A stretch of 64,000 nucleotides of DNA from Dendrophyllia cribrosa (GCA_024195265.1 JAJLRJ010000002.1:21658570-21722569), one strand, 5' to 3'. Shown: positions 34,401-49,940, numbered from the stretch's first letter. Notes: generated by a model not told the origin, from the letters alone. Program-made: numbers and translations.

Positions 34401-37400
34401 TCCGACTACTATTACGCCTTTCTGTGATTAAAAGCAAAATAAAAGGTAGTTAAAAGGTGATAAATAGAATGACAGGCGTCGATGACGGCTCGTGCAGTGT
34501 TCATGGAAAATACACTTAACAGCTTTTCTGCTAATATTCAAACCTGTTTGAACCCGGGAGAGGGGGGGGGGGCGGGGGTACTCCCATATATAGGTATGTG
34601 CCGCTGTGAAGGGTATGGTTTTCAGGCAGTTTGATCTGGGATAGGGTATAGTAATCAGAGATTTTTGGTCTAGAATAGGGTATCATTTTCCGCGAAACTG
34701 ATCAATTGCGTCAAGAATTTAGTCTAGACGAGGTTTACTGGCAAATGACATTTAAAAAATCGGTATGGCGGGCAGTACGGCAGTTTTTACTGGCCCCTGG
34801 CATCTTAGATTGTGATATATAGTGAACGAGTTTCTGGAAAATAGCGAGTCTGGAATAGGTCTAGGATAGGGTAGGGTTTTTCGGTGTTTAGTCTAGAATA
34901 GGGTTGCAAAATGCAGCTAAAATGGTCTAGCATAGGTTAAGGGTCGCAGAGTCCCAGCGGCACACCCCCGCCCAAAAATTTGAGCTGGATTGTTGGATTA
35001 AATACCACTTTTGAACTTGGGCAGCCCTGACAGTGAAAGGCATTATAGAGCGTTTGCACGTGACGTCAGGGCGGCCATATTGGTGTCCCAAAACAGTGAA
35101 ATGGTGTCCTAAACGAATCCTATGGGACTTTAGCTCTATGCTTATTGAAACATTTCCTATTGTTTTAGAACTCCAATATGGCCGCCGGTCACGTGAGCCC
35201 TTATGGTGGCTTATTTTATTATATTTTAGTGGTTATTACCTGGGAATCACGATCCCGTATATCAGCTCTCCGCGCCCACACAACGACCACGAGATAGAAC
35301 AAGAATACGGCGATGATTGTAGCCAGCACAGCCATGTTGTTATGGATATCAGCAAAGGCCACCCATACCGCGTCAAAATCAATAGGGTTCGGTTTAACCA
35401 GCAGACCTCCGCCAAATGAAGTCAAATGCTTACAACGGCAGCTCATGGTTCGTGACATGGTACGCCGACGGCCGGTCTAGGAAATAAATAGAGGTTATTC
35501 AGCCAATGGTTGTGTAATAACGCTGGATCTGACTCGTCCCACCCGTCTCTCTCGGGTGACAAGGCCGCGCGAGGGATGATGGGTAGGAGGCAGGAACTCT
35601 CCGTTTCCTTTTCCTCCTTCCCATCAACCGCCGCGTCTTGCGATTCAAAGTAATACACATATCCGTTGTAAAAATGTAAATGTAAAAAATGTAATTGTTG
35701 TTGGTTGACAAGTACTTAGCTATCTATCTAATTCACAGGCACGCCACTCAAAATGGTAACAAATATTGAAAAATTGAACATAACATGCAGGAGGCAGAAA
35801 AGTTGGCTATTTTACAAGCGTGACCAAGGAGTTGAACTTGGGTGTACCGTAAAACAACTGCAGTTTGTGGTTAAAGCGAGACTTGAACCCGGGACCACTG
35901 ACAAGGGCACGTTGTCTCCTACGTTGCAAGGTATGTTACGCGACACAATGTTTCGTGTAACTTTTATCGCAATTCATCACTGAAAGGCACTGTAGCTGTG
36001 CTGCAGGGACAAGACAACATGCGTCCGACTTAGAGATAAGCCTATTGTGTGGAAGGCGACTGTCTTTAAAAGAGCAATGTCATGGGGAGTTTGACGTGTT
36101 AGGGTCAAAGCTAATCTCGTACCCAGATCTCACTCGTGCTTGTATCCGTTGTATTATAACTTATGCTCATTTAGCTCTTTAATTAGTTTTTGGCTTCGCT
36201 AAATGTAATTTTAGTAGTTTACCATGTATTTTTGCTTAAACAAATAAAGACTTTAATAATAATAATAATAATAATAATTTCTACTGCCTGACCGTGGGAG
36301 TGTCATACACGAAATGTTTCAGCGTACTTGGCCTTGTTTTTAATATAAAAATATAAAATATAATAGACCGTTGCTAGTCTTTTTTTCTGTCGCTCTCGCT
36401 CCCTTTCCCTCTTCTCTCTCTCTTCTCTGTGATTTTCGGGCTGATCGGGCTCATAAAAACCTTGTTGTAGTGAAATTGCGTAAATTTTCGTTGAACACGT
36501 TTTGAAAAATCCAGGTATATATATATACATATATATATATAATATACTTGAAGGTGTCCTGTAGTTGCCTGGCAACAGCGCGCGCAACAAAGCTTAAATG
36601 ACGTCAGACAAACGAAAGAGGATGATGAGAACGCCTCTGGTACTACGACATGCAAGCAAAAAGAAAAGCATGGCGAACAAAGGTAGCGGACGGTAAATGG
36701 TACGTGAACCATCGAAAGGACCTTTTACCAACATTTTTGGTTTCAAGAAGACGAAGTGGAATGGCGAAAAGCCTCATACGCAAATCGAGACACCATCAAA
36801 GTTTTGACCCGCGGTGCACCCTTCCCCGAGTTTCGCGAGGTTCTGCGAGACACGTATTTCTCGTAAATATACATGTCTTTCCAAAGTAACACTAAGAATG
36901 GCAACAAAGCCCGTTTCAGTGGCTTTGTAATTTATCTTACCCTACATCCTCCACTTGAAAACTGATTGGATGCAGGATTCCAATAACTGCAACCAATGCC
37001 CAGCTGCTCCAGTGTGTAGTTACTGTGTGTTGATTGATCATAGCCTTGCTTATTTTGTACAAACTTCCCATTCGACGGTTCGGTAGGAGGAGGGTCTTTG
37101 TACTGAATGCAGGACCGTTTGGACCTTCCCCCTCCCCCACAGTCCCTCTTTTGTCGACTCTGCGGAGCGTCAGACGCATTTCCAGATGATACGTCATATT
37201 TTACACCAATGTAATACGTACCCACTTGCGTCAAATATGTGCTTGGTAGAAAAATGCTGAACGGATCCTCGGTACAGTTGCTTTTTTTGAAAGATGCCTC
37301 GATAGAAACTAAACAGCTCGAATAGTCGGGCAATTTTACTTGCATATCGTGCTCTAGGATCGTGGGTTTTTTGCCAAACTGTACTAAAATTGTCATTTCT

Positions 37401-40245
37401 TCTTGCTTTTCCAATGGCTGTACATAAAATTCAATTGCTCTGCCAGTCTCCTCGACTTCGAAAGTGTGATACTGTATGCTTGAATTGTCTGTTTTCTTGA
37501 AAAAGACATCCAATGTTGGTGCAGACGGAAGAGTAGCAAAAGGAATCTGGATGTCTATTTCCTCTGATAAATCGGTAATATTTATAAGCTGACGGGCCCC
37601 TCGTGCGTGTTTGACTTTGACATCTAGAATGGATGTGGTCACTACATCGCTCGATTCGTCCCAGGTGAATGGGTTTGTTGGAATGTACAGGAGCTGCAAA
37701 AAAGGAAATTACTTACATATAATATAAACTCCGGGTACTTCCTACTCCTAGTAATAGGCTAATGGGGATGTGCCGCTGGATGGGGTCGTATTTTCACGAC
37801 TGGATTGACTATAATGTGATTGCACTTTCAACAGAGTCGCACATTTTCGGGATTTTTAGAAGTAAGAAAATTCTGGCAATTGGGGGGGGGGGGGGGGGGG
37901 GGGTAGTTTAATTTTAGTAGGGATTTAAGGTATTAAAAACAGAAAGTGAGTAAGGTGGGATCGCGAAGTTTACATTTTCACAAAAGTGACTAAGATGGGT
38001 TTTATAATTGGCCACAGAATAGACGATAATGGGGTAGGGGCTCTCCAAGTACCCCTTCCTCCCCCCCCCCCCTTTTCCCCCCCCCCCCCCCGGGAATATA
38101 TTTGCTGTAATTCAGAAAATTCTAATATCTTTATTCATTCAGTATCAAGAAAAAAAAGACCAAATAAATGTTGGAAACTAGATCGGAATGATTCTAATCT
38201 TGCTCTTTTTCAAAAGAAACTTATGCGAATTGAAATGTTTCATCGCGGTAACCGGACTGGCCTGTTAGTATGGGAAAACTTGCAGCCCGGCCACCAACAG
38301 ATCCCTATTGGACAAGCCGAGATCTCGGTTACCGGGCCAGCCTGCCTTCTTATATGAACACATTGCAAATTTTAGGAATACCGTAAATGCTCGAATTAGC
38401 GCTAATTCGACCGGGAGGGGGCAATTATTTTGCCTTTCAAATTTTAGCCTCAGTATATATGGTACAGTCTTTATTTCAAGTGAACACAAACTGTAACATA
38501 AAATAGCAAAACTACGGGAACGTATCTTTTAGTAGAAACACAAATCTGCGCGTGTGATACATGGGGGAGGGGTGGGGGGGTGCTAATTAGAAAAGGGGAG
38601 GCTAATTATTATTTTTAGCCTTGGGGAGAGGGCGCTAATTCGAAAGGGGCGCTTATTTAAAGCTGGGCTCTACTTCGAGCATTTACGGTAGGTGCAAGGC
38701 GAGCTCTCTTTAACCGAGCCAGCCCGGTCAAGCAGGATCATATGAAGAGACCTCTGTATACTATATTAAAATATAATATACAGAGTCGTATACCTGAATA
38801 TCCACCGCTTCGCCGCCAAAGAAAGCCTCAATCTCTGGAAACTGTACCCTAGCAGCTCCTGCCACTACTGGATTGACGTAGGCTCTATGGCCACTGGCCC
38901 GTCTGCAGGACAATATGGCCGACTTCGTCTGGATTTCAATGTCCTCTTGACCTGACAGTTGCTTGTTAAACACAGCTTCAGCGACCCTGTCAAAAGCCTC
39001 CATGTTTCTGTTAGCAATATGTCGACTCTGATGTAGAAAAAATAAAAAGAACACTATTAAACAGTGTGTGAAGGAAATAGCTTAAATGCTTTTAAAATTA
39101 ATTAAAAGTTTCCGCGTAATTAATATTATAAAGAAAAATTAATTTTGCAGAAGATGTCAACCATTTTCAGCTGGGATACGTCACTTACTCTCCTAGGAGA
39201 AGACGACAATTCCATCAGTCTTCCCCCTTGCCCAAGGACTGAACTGAGAATAAACGTTTCTTTATGCAGCACAGTTGGCGTAATCAGTCTCCTGTTAAGT
39301 TTAAGATCCTGGTAGTCAATTCAACTGGTAAAGTCGGCCTCCCGCGGCATCTCGAGTCTAAATATGGGTCCGATCAACGGTTCGATTTAACGCTAAACAG
39401 TGGTGGATCTAGGGAAAGGGTCCAGAACCTTTCTGTATCCGAAGAGGAGCAAAAATGGTTTCCGTTATTCATCATTTTTACGCCCCCTCTCCCCGCTTTT
39501 AAAGATTGAACCCGCTACTGTTTTACACCTTGGTTCAGATGTACAGTTCAGATTTCATTTTTTCATGTAACATATTTAGCGATTTTTAATGATTAAAAAA
39601 ATCGAACCTTATTCCGATCGTCGTCTTGCGTTAGATGATTTCGCCTGAAGTCCGCGTTGTATGATGCTGACATCAAGATGTTGAACACGGCACTGACAAG
39701 GTTTACCGCTCCTTCCCGGACCACAGACACACCAACATCGTCCAAGGATTTGTTAACCAGAAAAGCAATCATGTTGTCCAGTTTGTCAGTTGCTATTAAC
39801 TACAGAAATATATAATTACAACCTGAATCATAAGATAGCCAAACAACTGTGGAGCTCCTCAGTTGCGTCTTATTCAGTTTGCCAAATGCATGCAGCCATT
39901 GCGAAGGTTGAGCATGTGAACTTAAGCTTAGCAAGTGATACTAAAAGCCCGGACACACAGTGCAACTTGCAACGTTGTGCGCAACAGCTGCAGAAGTAGA
40001 ATCGAGTTCTACTTTTGTGACGTTGCGCGCAACAAATTGCATCGTGGGACACCACCAAAAAATCTTGTTGCGCGCAACTTTGCAAGGAAAGTTGCACTGA
40101 AGGGCCATGGTGAAACTTTGAGTCAATTTTGTGTTGAACTAAAACGCCATAAATCGTATTGTTGGATCTGAACTTCGTGGTTAACTACAATAAACTACTA
40201 ATCAGTGATTATTTCATATATTACAACTTTACAACTTTACACAAC

Positions 40246-40277
<32 letters not shown>

Positions 40278-43200
40278 AATTATTACTACAATTACAAGTA
40301 CAAATACAATAAATAAATTATTATAATAATAAATAAATTATGTAAACTAAAAAAGAAAAAAAAGAAATTTTTCACGCAACCCGCGGCTAGCTTAGGCTAA
40401 TCGAGGCGGGAGGTGAAGAGGACAAGAAACATATTTACTGACCAGAGAATGAAGATTTGAGGATTTTAACTGTCAATTGTCATTTTGGAAAGCAATCATT
40501 CCACATTGCAAGGCAATGAAGGAAAATTTATTACGGCTGAGGATATTAAAAAGTGCGTTTGTAAGTACGAAAATGTCAAGTGTTTATATTACCCACAAAC
40601 CAGTTCGGTGGCACTTTTTACCTCTAACCTTTAGCCAAACAGCACCTCGGTAAAAATGTAAAAGGCCTAAACTCTAGCCTGCTAGCAGTTTCTCTCTGGA
40701 TAGTCGAGCGGGCTGGCAAATACGCAATCGGCCATCAACCGAGCGAACGAAAGTAATGCGAGCAGAGGGGGCGCTGGGGAAGAGGCGGTTTCCCCTCGTC
40801 TCGTTCGCTCGCCCCAGTCTCGCCGAGCTTGGTTTCGTGATTAGTTCGCCCGCTCGACTGACTAAAAAGGGACAGCTACCAGTCTACCGAGGGAGCTCTG
40901 GGGAAGAGGAGGGAAAGGAGGGAGGCCTTCTCCTCCTGCCTCTCTCCCAGTTTCCCCTCGGCTCGTTCGCTCGCTCCAGTCTCGCCGAGCTTGTTTTCGT
41001 GATTAGCTCGCCCGCTCGACTGACTGAAAAGGGACAGCTAGCAGTGTACCTTTAACTCTAACCAACAAAGTGCTACATTAGAGCAGTTTCGCTTTGTGAT
41101 TGGCTAAAAAATCTCGCGCCACTTTCTCGACCAATCAGAAGTAAAACCGAAACCAATCGTGATTTGCTCGCACGCGTTTTCCCGCGCTTGGCGCCGCCGA
41201 CATGTAATTGCTTCGAGCTCTGATTGGTTTATTGGATTGTTTACGACTGCTGTGATTGGTCAGAGTAATTACTTTGGTTTTGGTTTTATCACACTTAATT
41301 GAAAACTGCCCCATGCCGTCAAATTACTAATAGTAATTCCCCCCCAAAATAGTTCTTTTAGTTTTTTTGTACCTGAGCAGTTGAGTTAACTTGCTGTTTG
41401 ACTTCTCCCGCAGCCGCTATCATACTTGCTACTTGATTTACATCTGACATAGTCGATGTCGGAATCCCAGAGACCTTCTCGATGACAGTGTAACGTACCT
41501 GAAGAAAAGAACATGACATAAAATTGTGTCAAAATCTTTTGAATTGTTATCTGACTTATCTTGCCTTCTTGGCGACCTGTTTTGTTTTGTTTTGCTTTGT
41601 TTGTTATTCGTTCTTGTTTTGTTTTGTTTTCTACACTCAGGAGCACTAGGATTCAATACAAGCAGTCTAAACAAATTAGCTGAAATTGCAAACTCTATCT
41701 GCAGAGAAAACTCTTATTCAGGTTCGAAAGCCTATGTAATTGATCGATTTGACTGCATATTTAAATACGAATTCCGGTTGTCTTTTAAAGTATATCTTTT
41801 ACCTGGATTGGGCACGCATTGAAGAGTGACGGGTCATAGGTGCAAGGAAGTAAAACAGGAAAATAGCAATTTTACATGAAAACGGAATCTTAAGTATTTT
41901 GAATTTTGATTCACAACATGTGCGTTTTTGAGTGAGTGTTGCTCATTTTAACTCGTGAATACGCGAAGCATTGAACGAGTTTAAGCGTTTGACTGAAATC
42001 TCTCTCGATCATTCGTTCGATCGGCTGTAGACAATGCGTCCACGATAAGTAATGGTCACCTGCCTTACCCATGGTGACGATATTGGAAGAAGGCGAGGGC
42101 GGGGAGCTGGGCGCAGTGGGAGGTGGCGCGGTGTCCACCGCTGTCAAACGTCCGAGGCGTTTTTCGTTTTATTTAGTGGGATTTCATTTAAAGACCCAGT
42201 ATCACCCATTCGGCTTTGCGGTGGTTTTTTTTTTTTTTTTTTTGCAAATGACGAGCTCGCTCGTGATTGGCTCTTTCTAGAATTTTCGACTGCGTTAAAT
42301 TCAATCATCGAGGCATTGGGCACGCAATGCATTTTGGGTGATACTGGGCCTTTAATATCAAATGGAAATGTGGTCAAGGATGTATAAAACAAATTAGTTG
42401 ACGTAACTATCTTTTAATTTTTCTCAAAATAATGAGCTTTTTCCGTTGAAAACTGACCAAAACTCTTTGCGCCTGATCAAAATTATGTTGGCAAATGGCG
42501 CCGACAATACTGCAGTTCACAGTTTTTAAACGCTTAGAACATTATTAGTAAACTTTCAAAACGTTTGGTAAATTGACAGTGTATTGGTAATATATTAAAC
42601 TTTAAGGATGTTCGCGCGAAAATCCTCTAACATTGATTTTTTTATAAAACTTTTGCTACAGCTAGGTTATGAGTTGTTCGTGTCAAAAATGCAAAAAAAT
42701 GAGGGGGTCACCGACTTCGTTTCCGAGATAACATATCTGAAAGGCGACCCTTATTTTGAAAAATTGGTCTTCCTTCAGGATGAGACCCCAATGTCTGTTA
42801 GTCTGAAAATATTGCAAATAAATCTCTAAAATGCAACTTTCTTTCCCAAATTTTATGCGAGTAGGTCTGTTCAGCAAATTTTCAACTGATGACGTTTTTT
42901 AAAGTAAATTTAATCTTTAAACAACAGCATTTGCAAACTCTGACAACCGCAAATTGGCTGGATTCGATGTCGCGCGGGTAGAAAAATGGAAAAAAAAATA
43001 AACTTCCCACATTGATTTTTTGTTCATTTTATCACAATCTGTCGAGAAGTGGCAAAGAAAATTATCTATCAAAAAAAAATAGGGGTCACCGACCATCCAA
43101 GCGAGTTAAATCTAAGCAAAGTTAACGCAACGGCTACCAGTCCTTTATGTGCTAAGATTTCTTCTCTTGCGCGCGCCCTCGTGCATGACGTAGCATGTCG

Positions 43201-46200
43201 TTGCGACATGAATTGCGTGCGCAGTAAGGATGCGCATAAACAATGAGCGCGAACGTCCTTAAACAGTGAAAATGACAACCTTAACTTTTAAGTACTTTAT
43301 TGCTTAACTTTTGCAAATTTCTCTCGTTTGACCGCGGTTAAAACGCGGTGGAGCAAAACGCTTGAGAGACAGGAAGGTGTGCAGAATGTTTTATTTAGAG
43401 CGTTTCCTATTCACGAGTTGGCTCACAGTAGCCCTTTGATTTTTTCTTTTTGTGATTGACTTAGTTAAAAAATTCATTATATATGCGTGTTCATTGCAAG
43501 TTTTTTCTTCTTCAGATGTGAAAGTACAAAACAGAATACATATATGCACACACTTCGTGCAACAACAATCTCTCTTAGAAACATTTGTGGAGTAGGTTAG
43601 CTTGAAATTTCTGGCTGCGCAACTCACCTGACTTTGCAGTTGAATCTCTTGATTATCTAAGTTGCCTTCCGACTGCTCCACCTTCTGGTTGAGGCTAGAA
43701 ACCACACCACTGACTAACTCAGAAACTGAATTGACATCTCCGATGTTCATGTAAAAATCAAGTTTGCTTTTATTGCTTAAAACCAAGTCATCAAGCTCTA
43801 ACTGGCTAAAATTACGAGGAAGTACCTACAATAAAATAAATGTCGTAAGTTACAACAAAGATGCCTAATGTTTATCTTGTAAGCTAGATTGTTTTGTCTA
43901 TAAACATAACGTCCTGTATGGTCTGTCTTATGGCTCTATTTTCCACTTCGACCCATCAATCAGGAAAACAAATATAGTTCTGCACCTGGATCCCGGAATA
44001 CACGGACGTTTGAGATCCGGAATCCATGAACCACAGTGGAATCTGGTACCCAGTCATGCACTGTAATCGCACAGCGCAGAATCCGAAATCGAAAAAACCC
44101 TTAGATTACCTTACATGGGGCTATCAAGAAACAACCAACTTGCTAATGCCTTATTAACAACAGTCTAAAAAATCGGTACGCTTCGTCGTACTTGTGTCGC
44201 TACAACTAAATTACGATCTGGCTTTATCCTTCAATAAAATAATGGATCACAAAATAGTATTTTTGAGTGTAATAGACCAGAAACGTTGCCGGTTTACCGA
44301 TACATTCCTAATGGCCCTCTCACCACCCAAATATAATAAAGAAAAATATCCGTCATTACAGGTCTTGTGCCGTCAAATTCAAGTTAACACAGTATGGATA
44401 AAATTATAGAATACCTTGATCGATTTTTGGTTATCTATCCGCGCTCCAAGCGAATCTATGATGCTGAAAGATATATTAAGAAAGGACTTCTCTGCGGGGT
44501 CACCTGGAGCCAATTTAACTGAAAACTCGTCTTCCTCCGCTCGGAAAAGCGTTGGCTTCAGCAGCGTGTATGGGTCGTGATAAGCAAAAACATAAAGAAT
44601 AGGCCAGTGTTTGGTCTTCCAGCCAGAACATCTAAAGGTGAACATGGTTTCATATGTCGTTCCTTCTGAAGGGAAAACAGAGCAGTTTCCGCCTTGTGGT
44701 GGTGTGCTTGTTGTGAAGCTGTACTCCGTTAGACCTTTGAAATCATCGGATTCCTGCCTCATTCGTAAGACATAAGTCATTTCTGGCTTCAAGACATTAG
44801 CTTTTAACACAAGATTCCTTGAGCTTGTGTTCGATAATGTCATGGTCTCAAGATCATCAACTTTAGTCCAATTTAGTTTGCCAGTTATGTTAGCTTTTCT
44901 GTAGAACAGTTCCCAAGAGAACGACTTGGAAGTCTTGTTCAAACAAACACCAGAAATGCAATGACTTCTGACTGAAAGGATATCAGTTGTGATTACCAAA
45001 TGTTTGCAGTTGACTTTGCACCTAGAATATAAAAATGAATTATCAACAAATTTGATGCGGTGCTTCATTGAGATATTTATTAACAACTAAGCTTTAATCA
45101 AACGGTTTCCGGAGCCACTTTTTAGCTCTGAACTTTACGGCTTCGCGTTTAGGATAGACATCTTTCAACGCACTCTTTACAACGTGTACATAAATAGGCA
45201 ATACCTGTAAAATAGCTATGAAAACTTTGTACACATACTGGGAAGTGTCATGCAATGAACTACCATGACGCTCGGGGGGGGAGGGTTCTACTCAACAAAG
45301 TTTTGCACGGGGATGCTCCGCCCCAAGGTCCAAACCCTTACCCTTTCATATACCATTTTTGACAGAAAAGGTACCCCTTTCATATAGCCTTTACGTGCGT
45401 CTGTTTGATATATTTTGAAAGGCGCTTTTTATCATACTTAAATGGCGGTTTTCCCTATCCTTTTTTTACTTCAACTTGTTTTATCCCTGCCCTTTCCTAT
45501 ACTTCGCGAAATCCCTATCCTTTCATATACTTCAACTCGTGAAATCCCTACCCTTTCATATACCTCCAACCTCAAAAACGTACCCCTTTCTGGCGGAGCA
45601 TCCCCGTGTAGGGAGTACCCCCCCCCCCCCCCCCCCCCCCCCCCGTCCCACTCGAGATGACATCGCTCTTTTAAGGCCGACGCCTATTCACAATTTCTGT
45701 AGCACAATGCGACTAGGAGCATCGCTACTACTAGGTTACATGATGGTAGTCTATTGCATGGCACTTCCCAGTATGTGTACAAAGTTTTCGTATAGCCATT
45801 TTACAGGTACTGTCCCCCCCCCCCCCCCCCCCCCCCAGGTATGTCATGGGGCTTTTGACATGTTTGGGTCAAAACTCTCCCACATTGAATCTAGTAAGTA
45901 CCTTTGTTATACACGAAATGCTTATAGATCACTAAGAGGAAGATGTCAAATGTAGTTTCGAAGAGTGAATAAACCATAATCAGAGTTTTGGCGAGTTTTC
46001 CAAGGCGCAAGGCGATAAACAGGTGCAATCCATTTCCATCCTGGTCATCTGCGGCCCAAGACATTTATTTTTACTCTTAGAGCCGATAGTATAATAACTT
46101 TAAACAAAACTGGACCATTCTTTTGGCGGTTCCGATCCACAGATTTAAATATGTCTAACTGGCGACAGTGCCCTTAAGAAGCACTCTTGTGAGACTTTAT

Positions 46201-49200
46201 TTCGTGCACTAGGCATAAAGCGTCGTTTATCATAATTCATTACATCCATACATTGATACTCGTTTGGCTACGGATGCTAGCCTAACTAAAAATGCAGTTG
46301 CGTTGATACTGTAATATTATTTTGATATTCTAGACTCTAACTAACCTGATATGGAAATGAGATACAGTCTCATCCGTAATCTGGATAACTGTTGCTTTAC
46401 TAGCCTCTCTGTTGCCGGCTTTCAACACCAACTTCAACACATAAATTCCATTTTTGACCATCTTTTCCCGAGGAAGATCTATCACAGAACTATTTAAGGC
46501 TAAACTTCCGTTTTGGCTCAAGCATCCATCGGGCAAAGGATCCTCCAGAAGGACATTCCATAAGGAGGACAATGGTTCTTCTGTGTTATTGAAGTCTTGG
46601 AACCTGTCACTCGCATTGTAACAGTACCAATTGAATTCCAATCCACTCTGGTCAGATGTATCAGGATCCATTGATCCTGATGCGTTGATAATTACTGGGT
46701 GGGAAAACATCCTTTTGTTGGCAGATCCCTCCTGAATGTCCACAATGAGATCGGAAGTGACAATTTTTAAATACCCTTCAGCTGCTCCTGAAATTTCGTA
46801 CGCATTAATCAACAAAAGCGTTAGTTTGATACAATATATTCCATATCCTAATTCATTGGATTGTATTATTAGATCTGATGTCTTTGTTACCTTGGTAGCC
46901 TGAAGCACGAATCCTTTGTCGGTTTCGTTTCGAAATATTTCCCAGTGTAAACTTGCGCCGGTCGCCCTCTCACAATCCACATGATATCGAGAACGAACGA
47001 TGAATTGATCAGAACGGAAAATTCCTGTAGGTATATGCGGCTTATTTGCAATATTCTGCAGGGTTACCTTTGGTGTGCTACATGGACGCTCTGTAATTTG
47101 CACAGCAGCGTGAACTGAAGCGTTGTTGAAATCATTCTGACCACTCCAGGTTATGTTATAACGTCCAGGGTTATTGTAAGTATAATTGTATTGCACCAAA
47201 GGATATGAAAACAAAGGAATCTTTTTGAAGTCATCATGATGATCTAAGCTACAGTTCAACGAATGGGAACCAAATAACACCCCTTCGCCGTTACCAAGTT
47301 CTAAAACAAAACAAGAAGGAAAACCTGTCTCGCTTGCTCTTAGGGTCAGCGTCAAAAGATTTTTCACCATAACTGGACTATTATGACTCATACTTATCTC
47401 AAGATTCCGCGGAACTGTCTTAGTTATGAACTCAAACCTGCTGCTTGAACTGATTGTGTTGTTGCAGACGAACGTTACCGTGTATACGCCATACGATGTG
47501 TAGTTGTAACTTATAGGTGATGTAAGGTTAACATAAGTATAAAGTTCCTCACTATGTTCGTTGTCACCCATATGTAACCAACACTGAAACGCCGTCCCTT
47601 GGTCTACGCCAATTTTGCAAACAGTCAAGTCGGCTAATCCCACAGTCTCGTTACAAGAAAGGTAAGCTCCCGTTATAGGTACAAGCTTGGCAACTTCAAT
47701 TTTACGACGAACACTCTTGCTGCTGACATTGTTATACGCAGTAATGTTGATATCAAAAGTCCTATTTGAAATAAAAGAGTGCACATAGCTTTTGTTTGTT
47801 GAAGTAATTATGGTGCCATCGGCCATGTCGAGGACAAACTTAGGGTGAGTTCCATTTGTTAGGTTTAGGTGAAACAAGACCAGGTCGTTTTGGAAACAAG
47901 ATGGATACTGACTTTGGCACTCAACAGTTGCATTGAATCCTTGGATAGCGATTTCACTTATTATCAAAGCGGAAGTGTTGGCTCGGCTGACGGCGTTAGC
48001 GGCTAAAAAGAGGACATTGCAAGTTCCAACGGCGTGAAAGTCACACGTTAGTAAACTGTTAAGGTGCTTCGGGCCACTCAGCAATGTTGTCAACAATGGC
48101 AGATCACAGTTATCGGATGATGCGTTCACTGACACATTTGTTCCCTGGGCTATAGAAAATAGAAATCGTGCACTGTCTCCTATTGCAACTTTATAAACAT
48201 CACTATCCACAGTGAACTCCTCTATAGGGTCTTGCACCTTAACCCAACAACCTGAAGATAGCACGCTCACCTTGTTCGCGACTATAACTCTCACTTTAAA
48301 TAAACCAGCTTTAGGGTAAGAATAATTCGACTCAAACCTTGTTGAACTGACAACCCAACCGTCCCCGAAAATAATTGTAACGTTTGGCGCACTAAGGGAA
48401 ACGACATCAAGTGTGACATTGATGTGAAATGATGCGTTTGTTGCCAGGGTAGAAGGCGTCGTGAAATTTAATCCTGAGAGCTTTACCTGAACATAAACCA
48501 ATTTCGAGATCGTCTTGTTGCTGAAGAAGTTAAAAGCGTAGAGTTTTATTTCATACTCGCCTTCTGAAGTGTAATTGTGTTCGTTCGTAAAGGAAAACGG
48601 CGTTGTTGCATTTGCCATGATATACTGGGATAGAGTTTCATTGACACTGTTTTCTCCCCAGTCTATCACTGCAGTCGAATTTGTTCCGAGTTTCAATTTC
48701 CATTCTATGGACAGGGCACGACCCAACACTACGAAAAAGCTGCTGCTGAGAAGTGATAGCCCATCAACTGAAAAAGGAGAATATATTATTAAGGCAATGA
48801 CGGATTCTTAAATGTCCGTAAATATATTAGTCCATAAAAAATGTTTTGATTGAATAGAGGTATACAGTTCCGTACATGATCGAATTGCCAATTTCAGATG
48901 TGAAATACGAAAAAGATGTCCCTTTATCTATCTAAAACTTTGAGCACATTGGAAAGGAACAATTCTCCAGCAAATGACATTTCACTGTAAACATCTCAGT
49001 GCTACAAGTTATTGTCGACTTGATGTTTCCATGGCAAAGTTGATATCATCCGTGTATTGCTTTTCATTGCCAGTTTTTAAACAATGTACACTGTTTTTCA
49101 GACGACATGAAAAAACGGAGAAACCCTAAATGGCATCAGAATCCAAAATGGCGGATGTCTGGAAACTACGATGTCATTTGTATAATGCGTATTGCCATAA

Positions 49201-49880
49201 TTGAGCTGTTAGCAATTTCAAGTTATAATTTCTGAACGTACTGCATACCACCCAGATTTTTATTATCAGGCCTTAAAAAAGCCCGGTTTGGGTCAATGAA
49301 AAAACATATTTAAAAAAGACAGTATTATAGGGTCGTATGATAGCTTTGTAAGAAATCTGTTGGTGGTTTGCTATCACAATTTTTACTTAGAAACGGAAAA
49401 GACCAACCTGGACATGGGAAGTTACAGGGTGCAATCTGTTGAATCAATGGACAGTGGGCTCCACTGTTTTTTTGAATGGGACTTAGACACGTTTTAACTC
49501 GTGTTTTGACGGGTGTATGGCCGCACTCTGTACAGTTGCTCCAGGAAGACCACTCTGTGTCCAGGCCTCCATTTGCTGCAGAGGTGAAACACAAAGAACA
49601 ATGTAACACTCCAAAAAAAACTGTCTCCATACCTCGTACAATCCAATGAAAAAGCAAATCTCAGTGCACGGATTCGGTCACCTGGGACCGAAATTACCAA
49701 GCCTACCAAAATGGTGTAATTCTGTGCGTTAAAAATAGTCTATTGTTATTCCAGCAATAGGCTGTTGTTAAGAAATAAAACTTAGGATACATCCCTGGAT
49801 CAAGCCAGATTGCTGAGCCGATCGGAGTGAATGAAGAAGGCTTGCTGTCGTCTGCTATGCAGCATCAGATGATGATGATA

Positions 49881-49940
<60 letters not shown>

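Noticed and set aside
45442..45955. Pro-rich ORFs on the + strand
   Set aside because: They run through poly-C tracts and a repeat made of CCCTATCCTTTCATATAC units.
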